Notes: generated from the sequence alone by a model not told the origin. A stretch of DNA of 64,000 bases from RYN-230 sp963837335 (GCA_963837335.1 CAWINS010000002.1:1-64000); one strand, 5' to 3'. Numbered from the stretch's first letter, positions 27,274 to 36,424 are shown. A program made the numbers and translations.

Positions 27274-28646
27274 CCACCCCGCCGTTCCGGTACGAGGGGT
27301 ACCAGATCGACCCGGCCCTCGGGCTCCTGACCTGCCGGTATTCCGTCGGTGACTACCAATTCAGCGAGCAGGTCACGGTGCCCGGCGCCGCCCCGGAGCG
27401 GTGGGCCCGGGCGGACGCCGGCGAGGCCGCGCGGCTGGTGTTCCTGCTGGCCGGCGTGTCCTACTACAAGACTGCCGCACCGCCGGTCATCGACCTGGGC
27501 GAGACCGCGGTCACCGACACCGAGCGCGCGTTCCTGCGCGCGTTCTACACCGGCGGACTGGCCGAGTTCGGCTACCGCAACGGCCTCGACCTGTCCGGGT
27601 TGCGGATCGAGGGCCCGTCCCGGCCCGCGCGCACCCAGTTCTCTGAACCGCGGGCTCCTGAACCACGGGCTGCTGAACCACGGGCCGGCGCCCTGGTGCC
27701 GTTCGGTGGTGGCATCGACTCGATCGTCACCGTCGAGATGATCCGCGCCCAGGCCGAGCCCGCGCTGTTCATCGTGAGCCGCCCGGGTGACCGGTTCGAG
27801 GCGATCGAGCGGCCCGCCGCGGTCACCGGGCTGCCGGTCATCCGCGCCGAGCGTGAGATCGACCCGCAGTTGCTGCGCTCCCGGGACCTGGGGTTCCGCA
27901 ACGGCCACGTCCCGGTGACCGGGATCATCTCGGCCATCGCCGTGCTGGCCGCGGTCCTGGACGGCCGGGACGCCGTAGTCATGTCGAACGAATGGTCCGC
28001 GTCGATCCCGACCCTGGAAGTGAACGGGTCGCCGGTGAATCATCAGTACTCCAAGAGCGGGGCGTTCGAGAGTGGCTTCCGCGAGGTGCTGGCCGGGGCG
28101 CTCGGCCCGGACTTCGCCTACTTCTCCGCGCTGCGCCCGTTCAGCGAGCTGTGGGTGGCCCGGCGGTTCGCCGCGCTGACCCAGTATCACGACACGTTCC
28201 GCAGCTGTAACCGCGCCTTTCATATCGACAAATCGCTCCGGCTCGACCATTGGTGCGGCCGCTGCGACAAGTGCTGCTTCATCGACCTGATCCTGGCGCC
28301 GTTCGTGCCTGCCGCGGACCTGGAGCGGATCTTCGGCGGGCGCGAGCCGCTGGACGGTGACGACACCGACCCCGATGCCGGCGCCGGGCTGGCCGACAAG
28401 TTCCGTTCCCTGCTCGGCACCTCCCCCACCAGCAAGCCGTTCGAGTGCGTGGGCGAGGTCGGTGAGTGCCGGGCCGCGGCGCTGCTCGCCGCGCAGCGGC
28501 CCGACCGGGCTGGCACCAAGCTGCTCCAGGTGCTGGCCGCGGAACTGGACGGCCTGCCCCAGCTATCCACCCCGGCCGAGCTGCTCCGCCCGCTCGGCCG
28601 CCACTTCATCCCGGATGTCTATGCGCCCGACGATCTCCTGGTCTGA
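27270..28646 (+). CDS. murL: MurL: UDP-MurNAc-L-Ala-L-Glu epimerase
   Basis: 458 residues. MurL, described in Xanthomonas oryzae, converts the terminal L-Glu of UDP-MurNAc-L-Ala-L-Glu to D-Glu in an ATP-dependent reaction, so that D-Glu enters peptidoglycan without glutamate racemase. Family hallmarks: ALVPFGGGIDSIVTVEMIR (PP-loop-like; the Lys common in such loops is Ile here), VVMSNEWSASIPTLEVNG with PVNHQYSKSGAFE, YFSALRPFSELWVARRF, FRSCNRAFHIDK, and the Cys cluster HWCGRCDKCCFIDLILAPF. A Pro/Arg/Glu insert EPRAPEPRAAEPRA sits before the loop. ATG overlaps pgeF by 4 bp (coupled). murD2 follows at once. Recognition is strong; activity is inferred. Confidence 0.92.
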   Translation: MTTPPFRYEGYQIDPALGLLTCRYSVGDYQFSEQVTVPGAAPERWARADAGEAARLVFLLAGVSYYKTAAPPVIDLGETAVTDTERAFLRAFYTGGLAEFGYRNGLDLSGLRIEGPSRPARTQFSEPRAPEPRAAEPRAGALVPFGGGIDSIVTVEMIRAQAEPALFIVSRPGDRFEAIERPAAVTGLPVIRAEREIDPQLLRSRDLGFRNGHVPVTGIISAIAVLAAVLDGRDAVVMSNEWSASIPTLEVNGSPVNHQYSKSGAFESGFREVLAGALGPDFAYFSALRPFSELWVARRFAALTQYHDTFRSCNRAFHIDKSLRLDHWCGRCDKCCFIDLILAPFVPAADLERIFGGREPLDGDDTDPDAGAGLADKFRSLLGTSPTSKPFECVGEVGECRAAALLAAQRPDRAGTKLLQVLAAELDGLPQLSTPAELLRPLGRHFIPDVYAPDDLLV

Positions 28647-29981
28647 CCTGCGCGCCAGGCCGGCCGCCAGGACCGCGGCAGCCCGGCCGGCGGCCAGATC
28701 GGCCTGTGGGGCCTGGGCGTGGAGGGCCTGGCCAATCTCGCCGCGCTCATCTCCCTGGGCCGCCAGCCCGTGCTGGTCAACGACCACCCGCCGGCCGGCG
28801 GGGTGGATGGGCGCCCGGTACTCGCCACCTCCGGCGATGGCCTGGCCGCCCTGGCCGGCTGTGACGTGGTGATCAAGTCCCCGGGCATCAGCCGGTACCG
28901 GGACGACCTGCGGCAGCTGGAATCGCGCGGCATCCCGGTGCTGGGCGGCCTGGGCCTGTGGCTTCAGGAGGCCCCCCGGGACCGGGTGCTGTGCATCACC
29001 GGGACCAAGGGCAAAAGCAGCACCACCGCCATCGCGGGCCACCTGCTCAGCCAGTGGGGCTACCGGTGCATGGTCGGCGGGAACATCGGGCAGCCGCCGT
29101 GGGACCCGGCGCAGGCGGGTGTGGCCTACGACTACTGGGTGATCGAGACCTCCAGTTACCAGGCCACCGACCTGGGCTGCTCACCGCCGGTAGTCGCGGT
29201 GACCTCGCTGCATCCCGACCACCTGCCCTGGCATCAGGGGGTGGAGAACTACTACCGGGACAAGCTGTCCGTGTGCTCCCAGCCGGGCGCGGACCTGACC
29301 GTGGCCAACGGCGACAGCGACCTGCTCCGGGAGCGGGTGGCGCTGCTGGGCCCCCGGGTGGAGTGGGTGCACGCCGACGACGACCCGGATGGTGACTGGA
29401 TGACCCCGCTCGGCCTGCTGGGCGCGCACAGCCGGCGCAACGCCCTGATCGCCCGGGCCTGCCTGCGTGCCCTGGGCGTGCCGCAGGCCGGTGACGACGC
29501 CGCGCTGCGTGAGGCCGCCGCCGGGTTCGCGCCGCTCAGCAGCCGGCTGCAGGCCATCGGCACCGTGGCCGGTGTCACTTTCGTGGACGACAGCCTGTCC
29601 ACCAACGTGCTGCCCACGCTGGCGGCGCTGGACGCGTTCCCGGGGCGCCGGGTGGCCCTGATCGCGGGCGGCCAGGACCGCGGGATCGACTACGCGCCGC
29701 TGGCCGCCGGGCTGGCCGACCGCCCGGCGCCCACGCTGGTGCTGACCGTGCCGGACAGCGGCCCGCGCATCGCGGCCGCGGTCGAGGCCGCTCACCCTGG
29801 CAAGGCCGAGGTGATGTCCTGCCCGGACCTGGATACCGCCGTGCAGCGGGGCTTCGCCTGGGCCCGCCCGGACGGCGTGCTGCTGCTCTCCCCGGCCGCG
29901 CCGAGCTTTGGCCAGTTCCGCGACTACCGGGACCGGGGTGACGCGTTCGCCCGGGCCATGCGCGCCTGCTCCGCGGGATAA
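28621..29981 (+). CDS. murD2: MurD2: UDP-MurNAc-L-Ala L-Glu ligase, 5-prime end frameshifted
   Basis: Mur ligase of about 453 residues that adds L-Glu to UDP-MurNAc-L-Ala, the partner of MurL. The body is intact from about 28700: a Rossmann start GLWGLGVEGLANLAAL, ATP loop CITGTKGKSSTTAIAG, YWVIETSSYQATDLG, SLHPDHLPWH, LGAHSRRNALIARACLRALG, FVDDSLSTNVLPTLAALDAF and AGGQDRGIDYAPLAAGL. The body frame has no ATG, GTG or TTG between the murL stop (28646) and GTG 28719, and that GTG lies inside the Rossmann strand. In another frame ATG 28615 or 28621 opens MRPTISWSDLRA, a normal-looking N-terminus overlapping murL. Restoring one missing base between 28650 and 28700 joins the two. Either a sequencing error or a real break. 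Confidence 0.85.
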
Positions 29982-29986
29982 CCCTG

Positions 29987-31393
29987 GTGCCGCACATCCC
30001 GCCGCCGCACACCCCGCCGCCGCAAACACCAGCGCAGCAAGCACCGGAGCCGCCCGGGCTCCCGCCGGCCCTGCTCCGCGACCTCACCGCGGTAGTGGGC
30101 GCGCCGCACGTACTGACCGGCGACGCGGCGGCGGGCTACGCGGTGGACTGGACCGGCCGCTTCCGGGGCGACCCGCCCGCCGTGCTCCGGCCGCGGGACA
30201 CCGAGCAGGTCGCGGCGCTGCTACGGCTGTGCTCGGGCGCGGGGGTCCCGGTGGTTCCCCAGGGCGGCAACACCGGCCTGGTCGGCGGGGGCGTGCCGGT
30301 GCACGGCGAGATCGTGCTCAGCCTGTCCCGGCTGGACCGGCTCGGCCCGGCTGACCTGGAGGCGGCCCAGGTCACCGCCGGGGCCGGGGTAACGCTCAGC
30401 CGCGCTGCGGCGGCCGCGCCCGGCCTGGACCTCGGTGTCCTCATCGCCAGCCGGGATAGCGCCACCGTGGGCGGCGCGGTGGCCACCAACGCGGGCGGGC
30501 TGCGGGTGCTGCGCTACGGGCCGATGCGGGCCCAGTTGCGCGGCATCGAGGCCGTGCTGGCCGACGGCAGCGTCTTGTCCCATATGTCCGGCCTGGTCAA
30601 GGACAACACCGGATACGACTACCCCGCGCTGCTGGCCGGCTCGGAAGGCACCCTGGCCGTCGTCACCGCGGCCCGGCTGCGGCTGGTCCCCCGCGCCCGG
30701 GACCTGATCACCGTCCTGTGCGGGCTGCCGGGCCTGGGTGAGTTGCACGCACTGGCCCGGCTGGCCGCCGACCGGGTTCCCGGCTTGCTCTCGGCCGAGT
30801 TCTTTACCCCCGCCGGGCTGGATGTCCTGGCCGCGCAGGCCGGCCTGGCACCGCCATTGGCCGTCCCGGCCCAGGCCTATCTCCTGCTGGAGGCGGACGG
30901 CCCGGGCGCCCTGGACGATCTGGCCTCGGTAGCCGGCGAGTACCCCGTGGCGGTGGCGCAGGCGGCGCCGGACCGGGCCCGGCTGTGGGCCTACCGGGAA
31001 CGCCAGCCGGAAGCGGCGGGCTTCCTCGGCGTTCCCCTCAAGCTGGACGTCTCCGTGCCCGCGGCGCGCTGGGCCGAACTGGCGGCCGGGGTGACCGGCG
31101 TGGTGGCCGCGGCGGACCCGGACGCCAGGGTCATCACGTTCGGTCACGTCGCGGACGGGAACGTGCACGTCAACATCGTCCCGGCGGCGCCCGCAGACGG
31201 CCGCCACGAGGACGCGGTGTTCTCGTTCGTCGCGTCGCTGGGCGGCTCGATCTCCGCGGAGCACGGCATCGGCGCGCTGAAGGCCCCCTGGCTCCCGCTG
31301 GTGCGCTCCGCCGCCGAGCGGGACCTGTTCGCCCGGATCCGCCGTGCCCTCGACCCGGCCGGCATCCTGAACCCGCAGGTGCTCCCCCGCTGA
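29987..31393 (+). CDS. FAD-linked oxidase (GlcD-like)
   Basis: 468 residues of the FAD-binding PCMH-type oxidoreductase group (glycolate/D-lactate/D-2-hydroxyglutarate dehydrogenases). FAD-binding segments: VVPQGGNTGLVGGGVPV, ASRDSATVGGAVATNAGG and VKDNTGYDYPALLAGSEGT. The C-terminal FAD-oxidase domain ends in VITFGHVADGNVHVNIVP and ISAEHGIGALKAPWL, with the His residues used for substrate and metal binding. The first 25 residues are a Pro/Gln-rich extension. GTG 29987 lies 5 bp after the murD2 stop, so it is in the operon. A link to D-2-hydroxyglutarate or another D-hydroxyacid arising from glutamate metabolism is an attractive guess only. Confidence 0.88.
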   Translation: MPHIPPPHTPPPQTPAQQAPEPPGLPPALLRDLTAVVGAPHVLTGDAAAGYAVDWTGRFRGDPPAVLRPRDTEQVAALLRLCSGAGVPVVPQGGNTGLVGGGVPVHGEIVLSLSRLDRLGPADLEAAQVTAGAGVTLSRAAAAAPGLDLGVLIASRDSATVGGAVATNAGGLRVLRYGPMRAQLRGIEAVLADGSVLSHMSGLVKDNTGYDYPALLAGSEGTLAVVTAARLRLVPRARDLITVLCGLPGLGELHALARLAADRVPGLLSAEFFTPAGLDVLAAQAGLAPPLAVPAQAYLLLEADGPGALDDLASVAGEYPVAVAQAAPDRARLWAYRERQPEAAGFLGVPLKLDVSVPAARWAELAAGVTGVVAAADPDARVITFGHVADGNVHVNIVPAAPADGRHEDAVFSFVASLGGSISAEHGIGALKAPWLPLVRSAAERDLFARIRRALDPAGILNPQVLPR

Positions 31394-31558
31394 ACTGGTC
31401 CCCCGCACCCGGCCCGTCGCACGGTGAGCACCTGCTCGCATGATTCCCGCACGCCAGCGTCTCCGTGCACAGGGACTGTTGCGCCACAATCCGAGGCCAG
31501 TGTCCGGGCCAGGCGCGGCCGCCCCACTTGCGCAGTATGTACCTGACATCATATCTTT

Positions 31559-31577
31559 TCGATATATCGACTCGATA
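31559..31577. promoter_or_regulatory. Overlapping AT-rich palindromes upstream of the methyltransferase
   Basis: TCGATATATCGA (31559-31570) is a perfect 12-bp palindrome, and TATCGACTCGATA (31565-31577) is a second perfect palindrome sharing six bases with it. They lie 54-72 bp upstream of the methyltransferase ATG in an AT-rich island, so an operator overlapping its promoter is likely. Confidence 0.6.
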
Positions 31578-31630
31578 CATCGGGTTGGCGGGTCGCCATA
31601 TGATCTGCCGCCGGAGATGGAGGCAGCCAC

Positions 31631-32368
31631 ATGTCCGGCGCGCAGTTATATGACACCATCGGTGCTACCTACACCGTGACGCGGCGCACCGAGCCGCGGA
31701 TCGCAGCGCAGGTCTGGGCCGCGCTCGGCGACGCGCAGACCGTGCTGAATGTCGGGGCGGGCACCGGCTCCTACGAGCCTCCCGGCCGTGACGTGACTGC
31801 GGTGGAGCCGTCAGCGGTCATGCGGGCGCAGCGTCCCGCAGGCGCAGCGCCGTGCGTGGCGGCCACCGCCGAAAGCCTCCCCTTCGAGGACCAGTCCTTC
31901 GACGCCGCGATGGCATTTGCCACCATCGATCACTGGCAGGATCCGATCGCGGGCCTGCGCGAGATGCGGCGCGTCGCTCGCCGTGTGGTGGTGTTCACCT
32001 GGGACGCCAGTGCCCCTGATCGGTTCTGGCTTGATCGTGACTACCTGCCCGAGTTCGCCGGCCTGTGGGCCGGCCGGCCTTCGCTGACCGAGTTGGCCCG
32101 CGCGATCGGAGCGCGGACGGAACCGGTCCTCGTTCCGTGGGACTGCGCTGACGGCTTCTACCACGCCTACTGGCGCCGGCCCGGGGCATACCTGGACGAG
32201 CATGTCCGCCGCGGCATGTCGATCTGGGCCAGGATCGGGCCGGATGCCGAGCAGCGGGCCGTGCACAGCCTCCGCACGGACCTCGCATCCGGCCGGTGGG
32301 CCGAGCGCAACCGCGACCTCGCTGACCTTGAGACGGCAGAGCTTGGCCTGCGTCTGCTTATCGCCTGA
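31631..32368 (+). CDS. Class I SAM-dependent methyltransferase
   Basis: 245 residues with the class I methyltransferase fold (methyltransf_11 type). SAM-binding motif I is TVLNVGAGTGSYEP (about residue 38), then VTAVEPSAVMRAQRP (motif II) and AESLPFEDQSFDAAMAF (motif IV region). The C-terminal half (YHAYWRRPGAYLDEHVRRG) is a cap likely contacting substrate. This type, with the IDHWQDP and YWRRP segments, is common in actinobacteria with unknown acceptor. ATG 31631 has GGAGG 8 bases upstream. The stop overlaps the end of the IS481 remnant by 11 bp, but the protein end looks natural. Confidence 0.87.
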   Translation: MSGAQLYDTIGATYTVTRRTEPRIAAQVWAALGDAQTVLNVGAGTGSYEPPGRDVTAVEPSAVMRAQRPAGAAPCVAATAESLPFEDQSFDAAMAFATIDHWQDPIAGLREMRRVARRVVVFTWDASAPDRFWLDRDYLPEFAGLWAGRPSLTELARAIGARTEPVLVPWDCADGFYHAYWRRPGAYLDEHVRRGMSIWARIGPDAEQRAVHSLRTDLASGRWAERNRDLADLETAELGLRLLIA

Positions 32369-33018
32369 TCCCGCCATAGTGCCAGGTCGCGCGCTGCCCG
32401 GCCAGCGGGAGCCGGGCGCTGATCACGTGGCCGGCGAGGCTGACGTTGCCCGAGGCGCTCGCGGTCCGCTCGACCTCGATCGCGTCCCCGGATGCCGCGG
32501 GCAGCGGCGGCGGCCCAGCTGGCTGTGCTCCGGCCGCGGCGAGGCGGGCCAGGTCGCGGGCGTCGAGCGGGACGGCAGGCAGACCGCCCGGGCCGTCGCC
32601 CGCATGACGACGGTGACGATGACGCAGAACCGGGAGTGGTCGTCGATCCCGGTGATGATCTTGCACTCGCGGCCGTCGGCCAGGAACAGGCTCGCGGTCA
32701 CGTCCATCTGCCGCAACTCCATCGCTGCCGACCGCTCCCAGCGGCGGTACTGGTCCCGGCGCCTGCGCCGCAGATGACCGCCTCGACCTCGGCGCTTGTC
32801 TGCCAGGGATGCGCCTTCGAAGCGTGCGCGCGGTCAGCCAGCCCGGCCAGTCCGCTCTCCCAGTAACAGGCCACCCAGCGGTGCACCGTCTGCCGGGCCA
32901 CCCCGAACCGCTCAGCGACCTCAATAACCGGGATGTCGTCAAGGACCTCAAGAACAGCCTGGTACCTCTGCGCGACCACGTTCAACTCGCGAAGCATGGC
33001 GGGAGTGTCGCGCATCAA
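32358..33018 (-). mobile_element. Degenerate IS481-family transposase
   Basis: Three pieces of one transposase lie in three frames on the minus strand. The N-terminal helix-turn-helix (33018 to about 32770) reads LRELNVVAQRYQAVLEVL and RFGVARQTVHRWVACYW. The catalytic-core start (about 32722 to 32590) reads MELRQMDVTASLFLADGR and KIITGIDDHSRFCVIVTVV. The C-terminal end (about 32480 to 32358) reads ASGNVSLAGHVISARLPLAG. About 60 residues between the helix-turn-helix and the core and most of the DDE domain are missing, so it cannot be active. I do not see clear terminal inverted repeats, though GTGTCGCACATCAA-like sequence recurs just outside its start. Confidence 0.8.
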
Positions 33019-33260
33019 GTGAAGTCACGGTGTCGCACATCAAAGCGGAGCCTGACAGTTGCCCCTCAGTCTGCCGCTGCCCTCTGCCCGCTGTGCGGGC
33101 CCGCTGACCTGCGCAGATCCGTCTCCGCCCGGGCCGGTCCCGGCCCGCCGGGCGGGACGGCCGGGGTAGCAGGGCGTTTTGGTCCCCGAGCCCCGGGTAG
33201 CCAAGGGCCGGTTCAGCCGCCCGGCTGGGCGTGCATTACCGACTGAGAGGAACCACTCCG

Positions 33261-33335
33261 GTGTATATCGGCATAGGCACCATCGTGGTGATCGTGATCA
33301 TCGTGCTCATCGTCCTGCTGCTGAGGCGCGGCTGA
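33261..33335 (+). CDS. 24-residue hydrophobic membrane peptide
   Basis: GTG 33261 to TGA 33335 encodes a peptide that starts MYIGIGTIVVIVIIVLIVLL and ends in two arginines and glycine, one membrane helix with a basic cap. A GAGAGG sits about 12 bases before the start. Very short single-helix proteins of this style occur in actinobacteria, but with only 24 codons the evidence is compositional. The alternative is that the region is simply the promoter of the following gene. Confidence 0.5.
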   Translation: MYIGIGTIVVIVIIVLIVLLLRRG

Positions 33336-33425
33336 GTCAGGCGGCGCGGCTGAATCTTGCGGCCCGGTCCCGGCCCCCGGGACCGGGCAAGCCGCCCGCG
33401 GGAGCCGGTAAAGTGGCCGGCACCC

Positions 33426-34238
33426 ATGCCCGCCGATCACGCCCCCACCGCCCGCCCCGCCGTGGCCGCCCGGCTCCGCGCGGCGGGCTGTGTCTACGCC
33501 GAGGACGAGGCGGACCTGCTGATCTCGGCCGCCCGGAGCGAGGCTGAACTGGCCGCCCTGGTGGACCGGCGCGCCGCGGGCCAGCCGCTGGAGTACGTGC
33601 TGGGCTGGGCGGAGTTCTGCGGCCTGCGGATCGCGGTGGATCCGACCGTGTTCGTCCCGCGCCGCCGGACCGAGTTCCTGGTCGGCCAGGCCATCGCGCT
33701 GGCCCGGCCGGGGGCCGTGATCGTGGACCTGTGCTGCGGCTCGGGTGCCCTGGCCGCCGCGCTGACCGCTGCCCTGCCCGGAGCCGGGGTGCACGCCGCC
33801 GACATTGACCCGGCGGCGGTGCGCTGCGCCCGGCGCAACCTGGCCGCCGGGGGCGGGCAGGTGTACCAGGGCGACCTGTACGGGCCGCTGCCGGCCGGGC
33901 TGCGCGGCCGGGTGGACATCCTGCTGGCCAACGTGCCTTACGTGCCCACCAGCGAGGTCGGGCTGCTGCCGCCGGAAGCCCGCGACCACGAGGCGCGGGT
34001 GGCCCTGGACGGCGGCGCGGACGGCCTGGAGGTGCTGCGGCGGGTGGCCGGGGAGGCGCCGGGGTGGCTGGCACCCGGCGGGCATCTGCTGTCCGAGATC
34101 AGCGAGCGCCAGGTGGACGCGGCCACCGCGGCGGTCACGGCCGCCGGGCTGACCGCGTCGGTGGCGAGGTCGCGAGAGCACGGCGCCACGGTCCTGATCG
34201 GCGCCCGCCCCGCTGAGCAGGATCCCCGGACACGATGA
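33426..34238 (+). CDS. PrmC-related protein methyltransferase
   Basis: 270 residues related to PrmC/HemK, the glutamine N5-methyltransferases of release factors. N-terminal helical substrate domain (about 1-75), then SAM motif AVIVDLCCGSGALAAAL. The catalytic NPPY motif of PrmC reads NVPYVPTSEV here. That change, with the AGQPLEYVLGWAEFCGLRI start, marks the PrmC-related subgroup of unknown substrate rather than PrmC itself. Start ATG 33426 fits a TAAAGT -10 box at 33408-33413, giving a leader of only a few bases; a longer frame to 33357 has no domain content. Overlaps the S9 peptidase gene by 4 bp. Confidence 0.83.
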   Translation: MPADHAPTARPAVAARLRAAGCVYAEDEADLLISAARSEAELAALVDRRAAGQPLEYVLGWAEFCGLRIAVDPTVFVPRRRTEFLVGQAIALARPGAVIVDLCCGSGALAAALTAALPGAGVHAADIDPAAVRCARRNLAAGGGQVYQGDLYGPLPAGLRGRVDILLANVPYVPTSEVGLLPPEARDHEARVALDGGADGLEVLRRVAGEAPGWLAPGGHLLSEISERQVDAATAAVTAAGLTASVARSREHGATVLIGARPAEQDPRTR

Positions 34239-36424
34239 CCGGCATGGACCTGGACGTCCTGCCCCTGGACACCCTGCCCCGGCAACTCGCCCGCACCCGC
34301 CGCTTCAGCCTTGGCCATCCGACCCGGGCCACCGTGTCGCCGGACGGCCGGACGGTCTTCTTCCTGCGCAGCCGGGCCGGGGATGACCCGGTCGGCTGCC
34401 TGTGGGCGGTGGACCGGGTGACCGGGACGGAGCGGCTGCTCGCCGATCCGGTGCTCCTGCTGGGCGGGGCGGCCGAGCAACTGACCGAGGCAGAGCGAAC
34501 CCGCCGGGAGCGGACCCGGGAGATGTCCGCCGGCATCGTCGGGTTCGCGGCCGACCGCGGCTGCGGGTTGCTGGCCTTCACCCTGTCCGGGCAGCTCTGG
34601 GTGGCCCAGCCGGCGGACGGCTCGGTACGCCGGCTGCCCATCCGGGAACCGGCCATGGATCCCCGCCCGGATCCCGCCGCCCGCGGCATCGGCTATCTCA
34701 GCGACGGCGCGGTGCACGTGATCGGCGCCGCCGGGCAGGACGACCGGGTGATCGCCGCCCCGGACGGTCCCGCGGTAAGTTTCGGCCGCCCTGAGCACGT
34801 GGCGGCGGAGTCGATGGGGCGCCACCGCGGTTACTGGTGGAGCCCGGACGGCCGGCACATGCTGGTCGCCCGCGTTGACGAGGCGGCGGTCCGGCAGTGG
34901 TACCGCGCGGATCCGGCGGAACCAGGCCAGCCGCCCACCGCGTTCCGCTACCCTCCCGCGGGCTCGGCGAACGCCGCGGTGAGCCTCTGGATCGCTGATG
35001 TATCCGCCGCGCCGGGCGCTCAGCTCACCGCGGTGGACTGGGACACCGCGGGCTTCGAGTACCTGGTCGCCGCGGGCTGGGACGAGTCCGGGCCCTTCGC
35101 TGCCGTGCAGCGCCGCGATCAGCGGCACGTCCAGGTGCTCGGCATCGAGCCGGCCACGGGCGCGGCCAGGGTGCTGGCTGAGCAGCGGGACGACGCGTGG
35201 GTGCAGCTCGTGCCCGGACTGCCGGCGCGGACTTCCTCAGGCGTCCTGCTGACTCACGCCGACACCGGCGATACCCGGCGGCTGGTGGCTGACGGCCGGC
35301 CGGTCACCCCGCCCGGCCTGCAGCTCGGCGAGGTGCTCGCGGTCGATGGCGAGACCGTGCTGTTCAGCGCGTCCGATGAGCCGACCCAGACGCACGTGTG
35401 GGCTCACCATCCGGAGTCCGGGCTGCGCCGGGTGAGCGCGGAGCCGGGGGTGCACGAGGGGACCGCGCGGGGCGGTACCGTCGTCCTGGTCTCGCGGACG
35501 CCGGGCCATCCCGGACCCCGGACCACGATCCTGCCTCACGCCGTGGCCCCCGGCGCGAAGGATCCGGGCGTCCTCGACCCCGGCCCGGTGCAGCGGGATC
35601 CGGTGGTCATCGCCTCGGCCGCGGAGGCACCCGTCGTGGCGCCGCGGGCTGAGCTCCTCTCGCTTGGGCCCCGGGAGCTGCGCGCCGCGCTGTTCCTGCC
35701 CTCCTGGCATAACGCTGGCGACGGCCCGCTGCCGGTGCTGATGGACCCCTACGGGGGACCGGCGCTCCGCAAGGTGACCGCCGCGCAAGGGTGGCACACA
35801 TACGTCTCGCAGTGGTTCGCGGAGCAGGGCTTCGCGGTGCTCGCCGTGGACGGCCGCGGCACCCCGGGCCGCGGGCCCGCCTGGGAACGCGAGATCTACA
35901 CCGATATCGCCGGGCCGGTACTGGCCGACCAGGTGGACGGGCTGCGGCACGCCGCGCGCCGGTACCCCGTCCTGGACCTGGGCCGGGTCGGGATCCGCGG
36001 CTGGTCCTTCGGCGGGTTCCTGGCCGTGCTCGCGGTACTGCGCCGGCCCGACGTGTTTCACGCCGCAGTGGCCGGCGCCCCCGTCACCGACCAGCGGCTC
36101 TACGACACGCATTGGCGCGAGCGTCACCTGGGCCACCCGGACGAGCACCCTGAGGCCTACGACCGGTGCTCGCCCGTGCTCGAGGCGGCCTCGCTGCGAC
36201 GGCCGCTGCTGCTCATCCACGGCCTCGCCGACGACAACGTGATTCCGGCACACACCCTGCGCCTGTCCGCGGCCCTGCTCGCGGCGGGACGGCCGCATGA
36301 GGTCCTGCCGCTGCCCCGGGCCACTCATCTGCCCGTCAGCGAGGCGGCCACCGCGAACCTGCTGCTGCACGAGCTGGGGTTCCTGCGCCGTGCCCTGGGA
36401 CTGCCGCAGCCGGCGGCTCGCTGA
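34235..36424 (+). CDS. S9 family serine peptidase (DPP4/prolyl oligopeptidase type)
   Basis: 729 residues. An N-terminal eight-bladed beta-propeller of the DPPIV type (about residues 20-480: TRATVSPDGRTVFFLRSR, YWWSPDGRHMLVARVDE) gates an alpha/beta hydrolase domain. The catalytic Ser is in GIRGWSFGGFLAVLAVL, the Asp in HGLADDNVIPAHT, and the His in PRATHLPVSE. MDPYGGPALRKV and VDGRGTPGRGPAWEREIY are typical of the family. There is no signal peptide, so it is a cytoplasmic dipeptidyl- or oligopeptidase. The ATGA overlap with the PrmC-like gene indicates a two-gene operon. Confidence 0.93.
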   Translation: MTGMDLDVLPLDTLPRQLARTRRFSLGHPTRATVSPDGRTVFFLRSRAGDDPVGCLWAVDRVTGTERLLADPVLLLGGAAEQLTEAERTRRERTREMSAGIVGFAADRGCGLLAFTLSGQLWVAQPADGSVRRLPIREPAMDPRPDPAARGIGYLSDGAVHVIGAAGQDDRVIAAPDGPAVSFGRPEHVAAESMGRHRGYWWSPDGRHMLVARVDEAAVRQWYRADPAEPGQPPTAFRYPPAGSANAAVSLWIADVSAAPGAQLTAVDWDTAGFEYLVAAGWDESGPFAAVQRRDQRHVQVLGIEPATGAARVLAEQRDDAWVQLVPGLPARTSSGVLLTHADTGDTRRLVADGRPVTPPGLQLGEVLAVDGETVLFSASDEPTQTHVWAHHPESGLRRVSAEPGVHEGTARGGTVVLVSRTPGHPGPRTTILPHAVAPGAKDPGVLDPGPVQRDPVVIASAAEAPVVAPRAELLSLGPRELRAALFLPSWHNAGDGPLPVLMDPYGGPALRKVTAAQGWHTYVSQWFAEQGFAVLAVDGRGTPGRGPAWEREIYTDIAGPVLADQVDGLRHAARRYPVLDLGRVGIRGWSFGGFLAVLAVLRRPDVFHAAVAGAPVTDQRLYDTHWRERHLGHPDEHPEAYDRCSPVLEAASLRRPLLLIHGLADDNVIPAHTLRLSAALLAAGRPHEVLPLPRATHLPVSEAATANLLLHELGFLRRALGLPQPAAR

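Noticed and set aside
28646..28719. Programmed ribosomal frameshift for murD2
   Set aside because: No slippery heptamer or obvious stimulatory structure is visible; a lost base is simpler.
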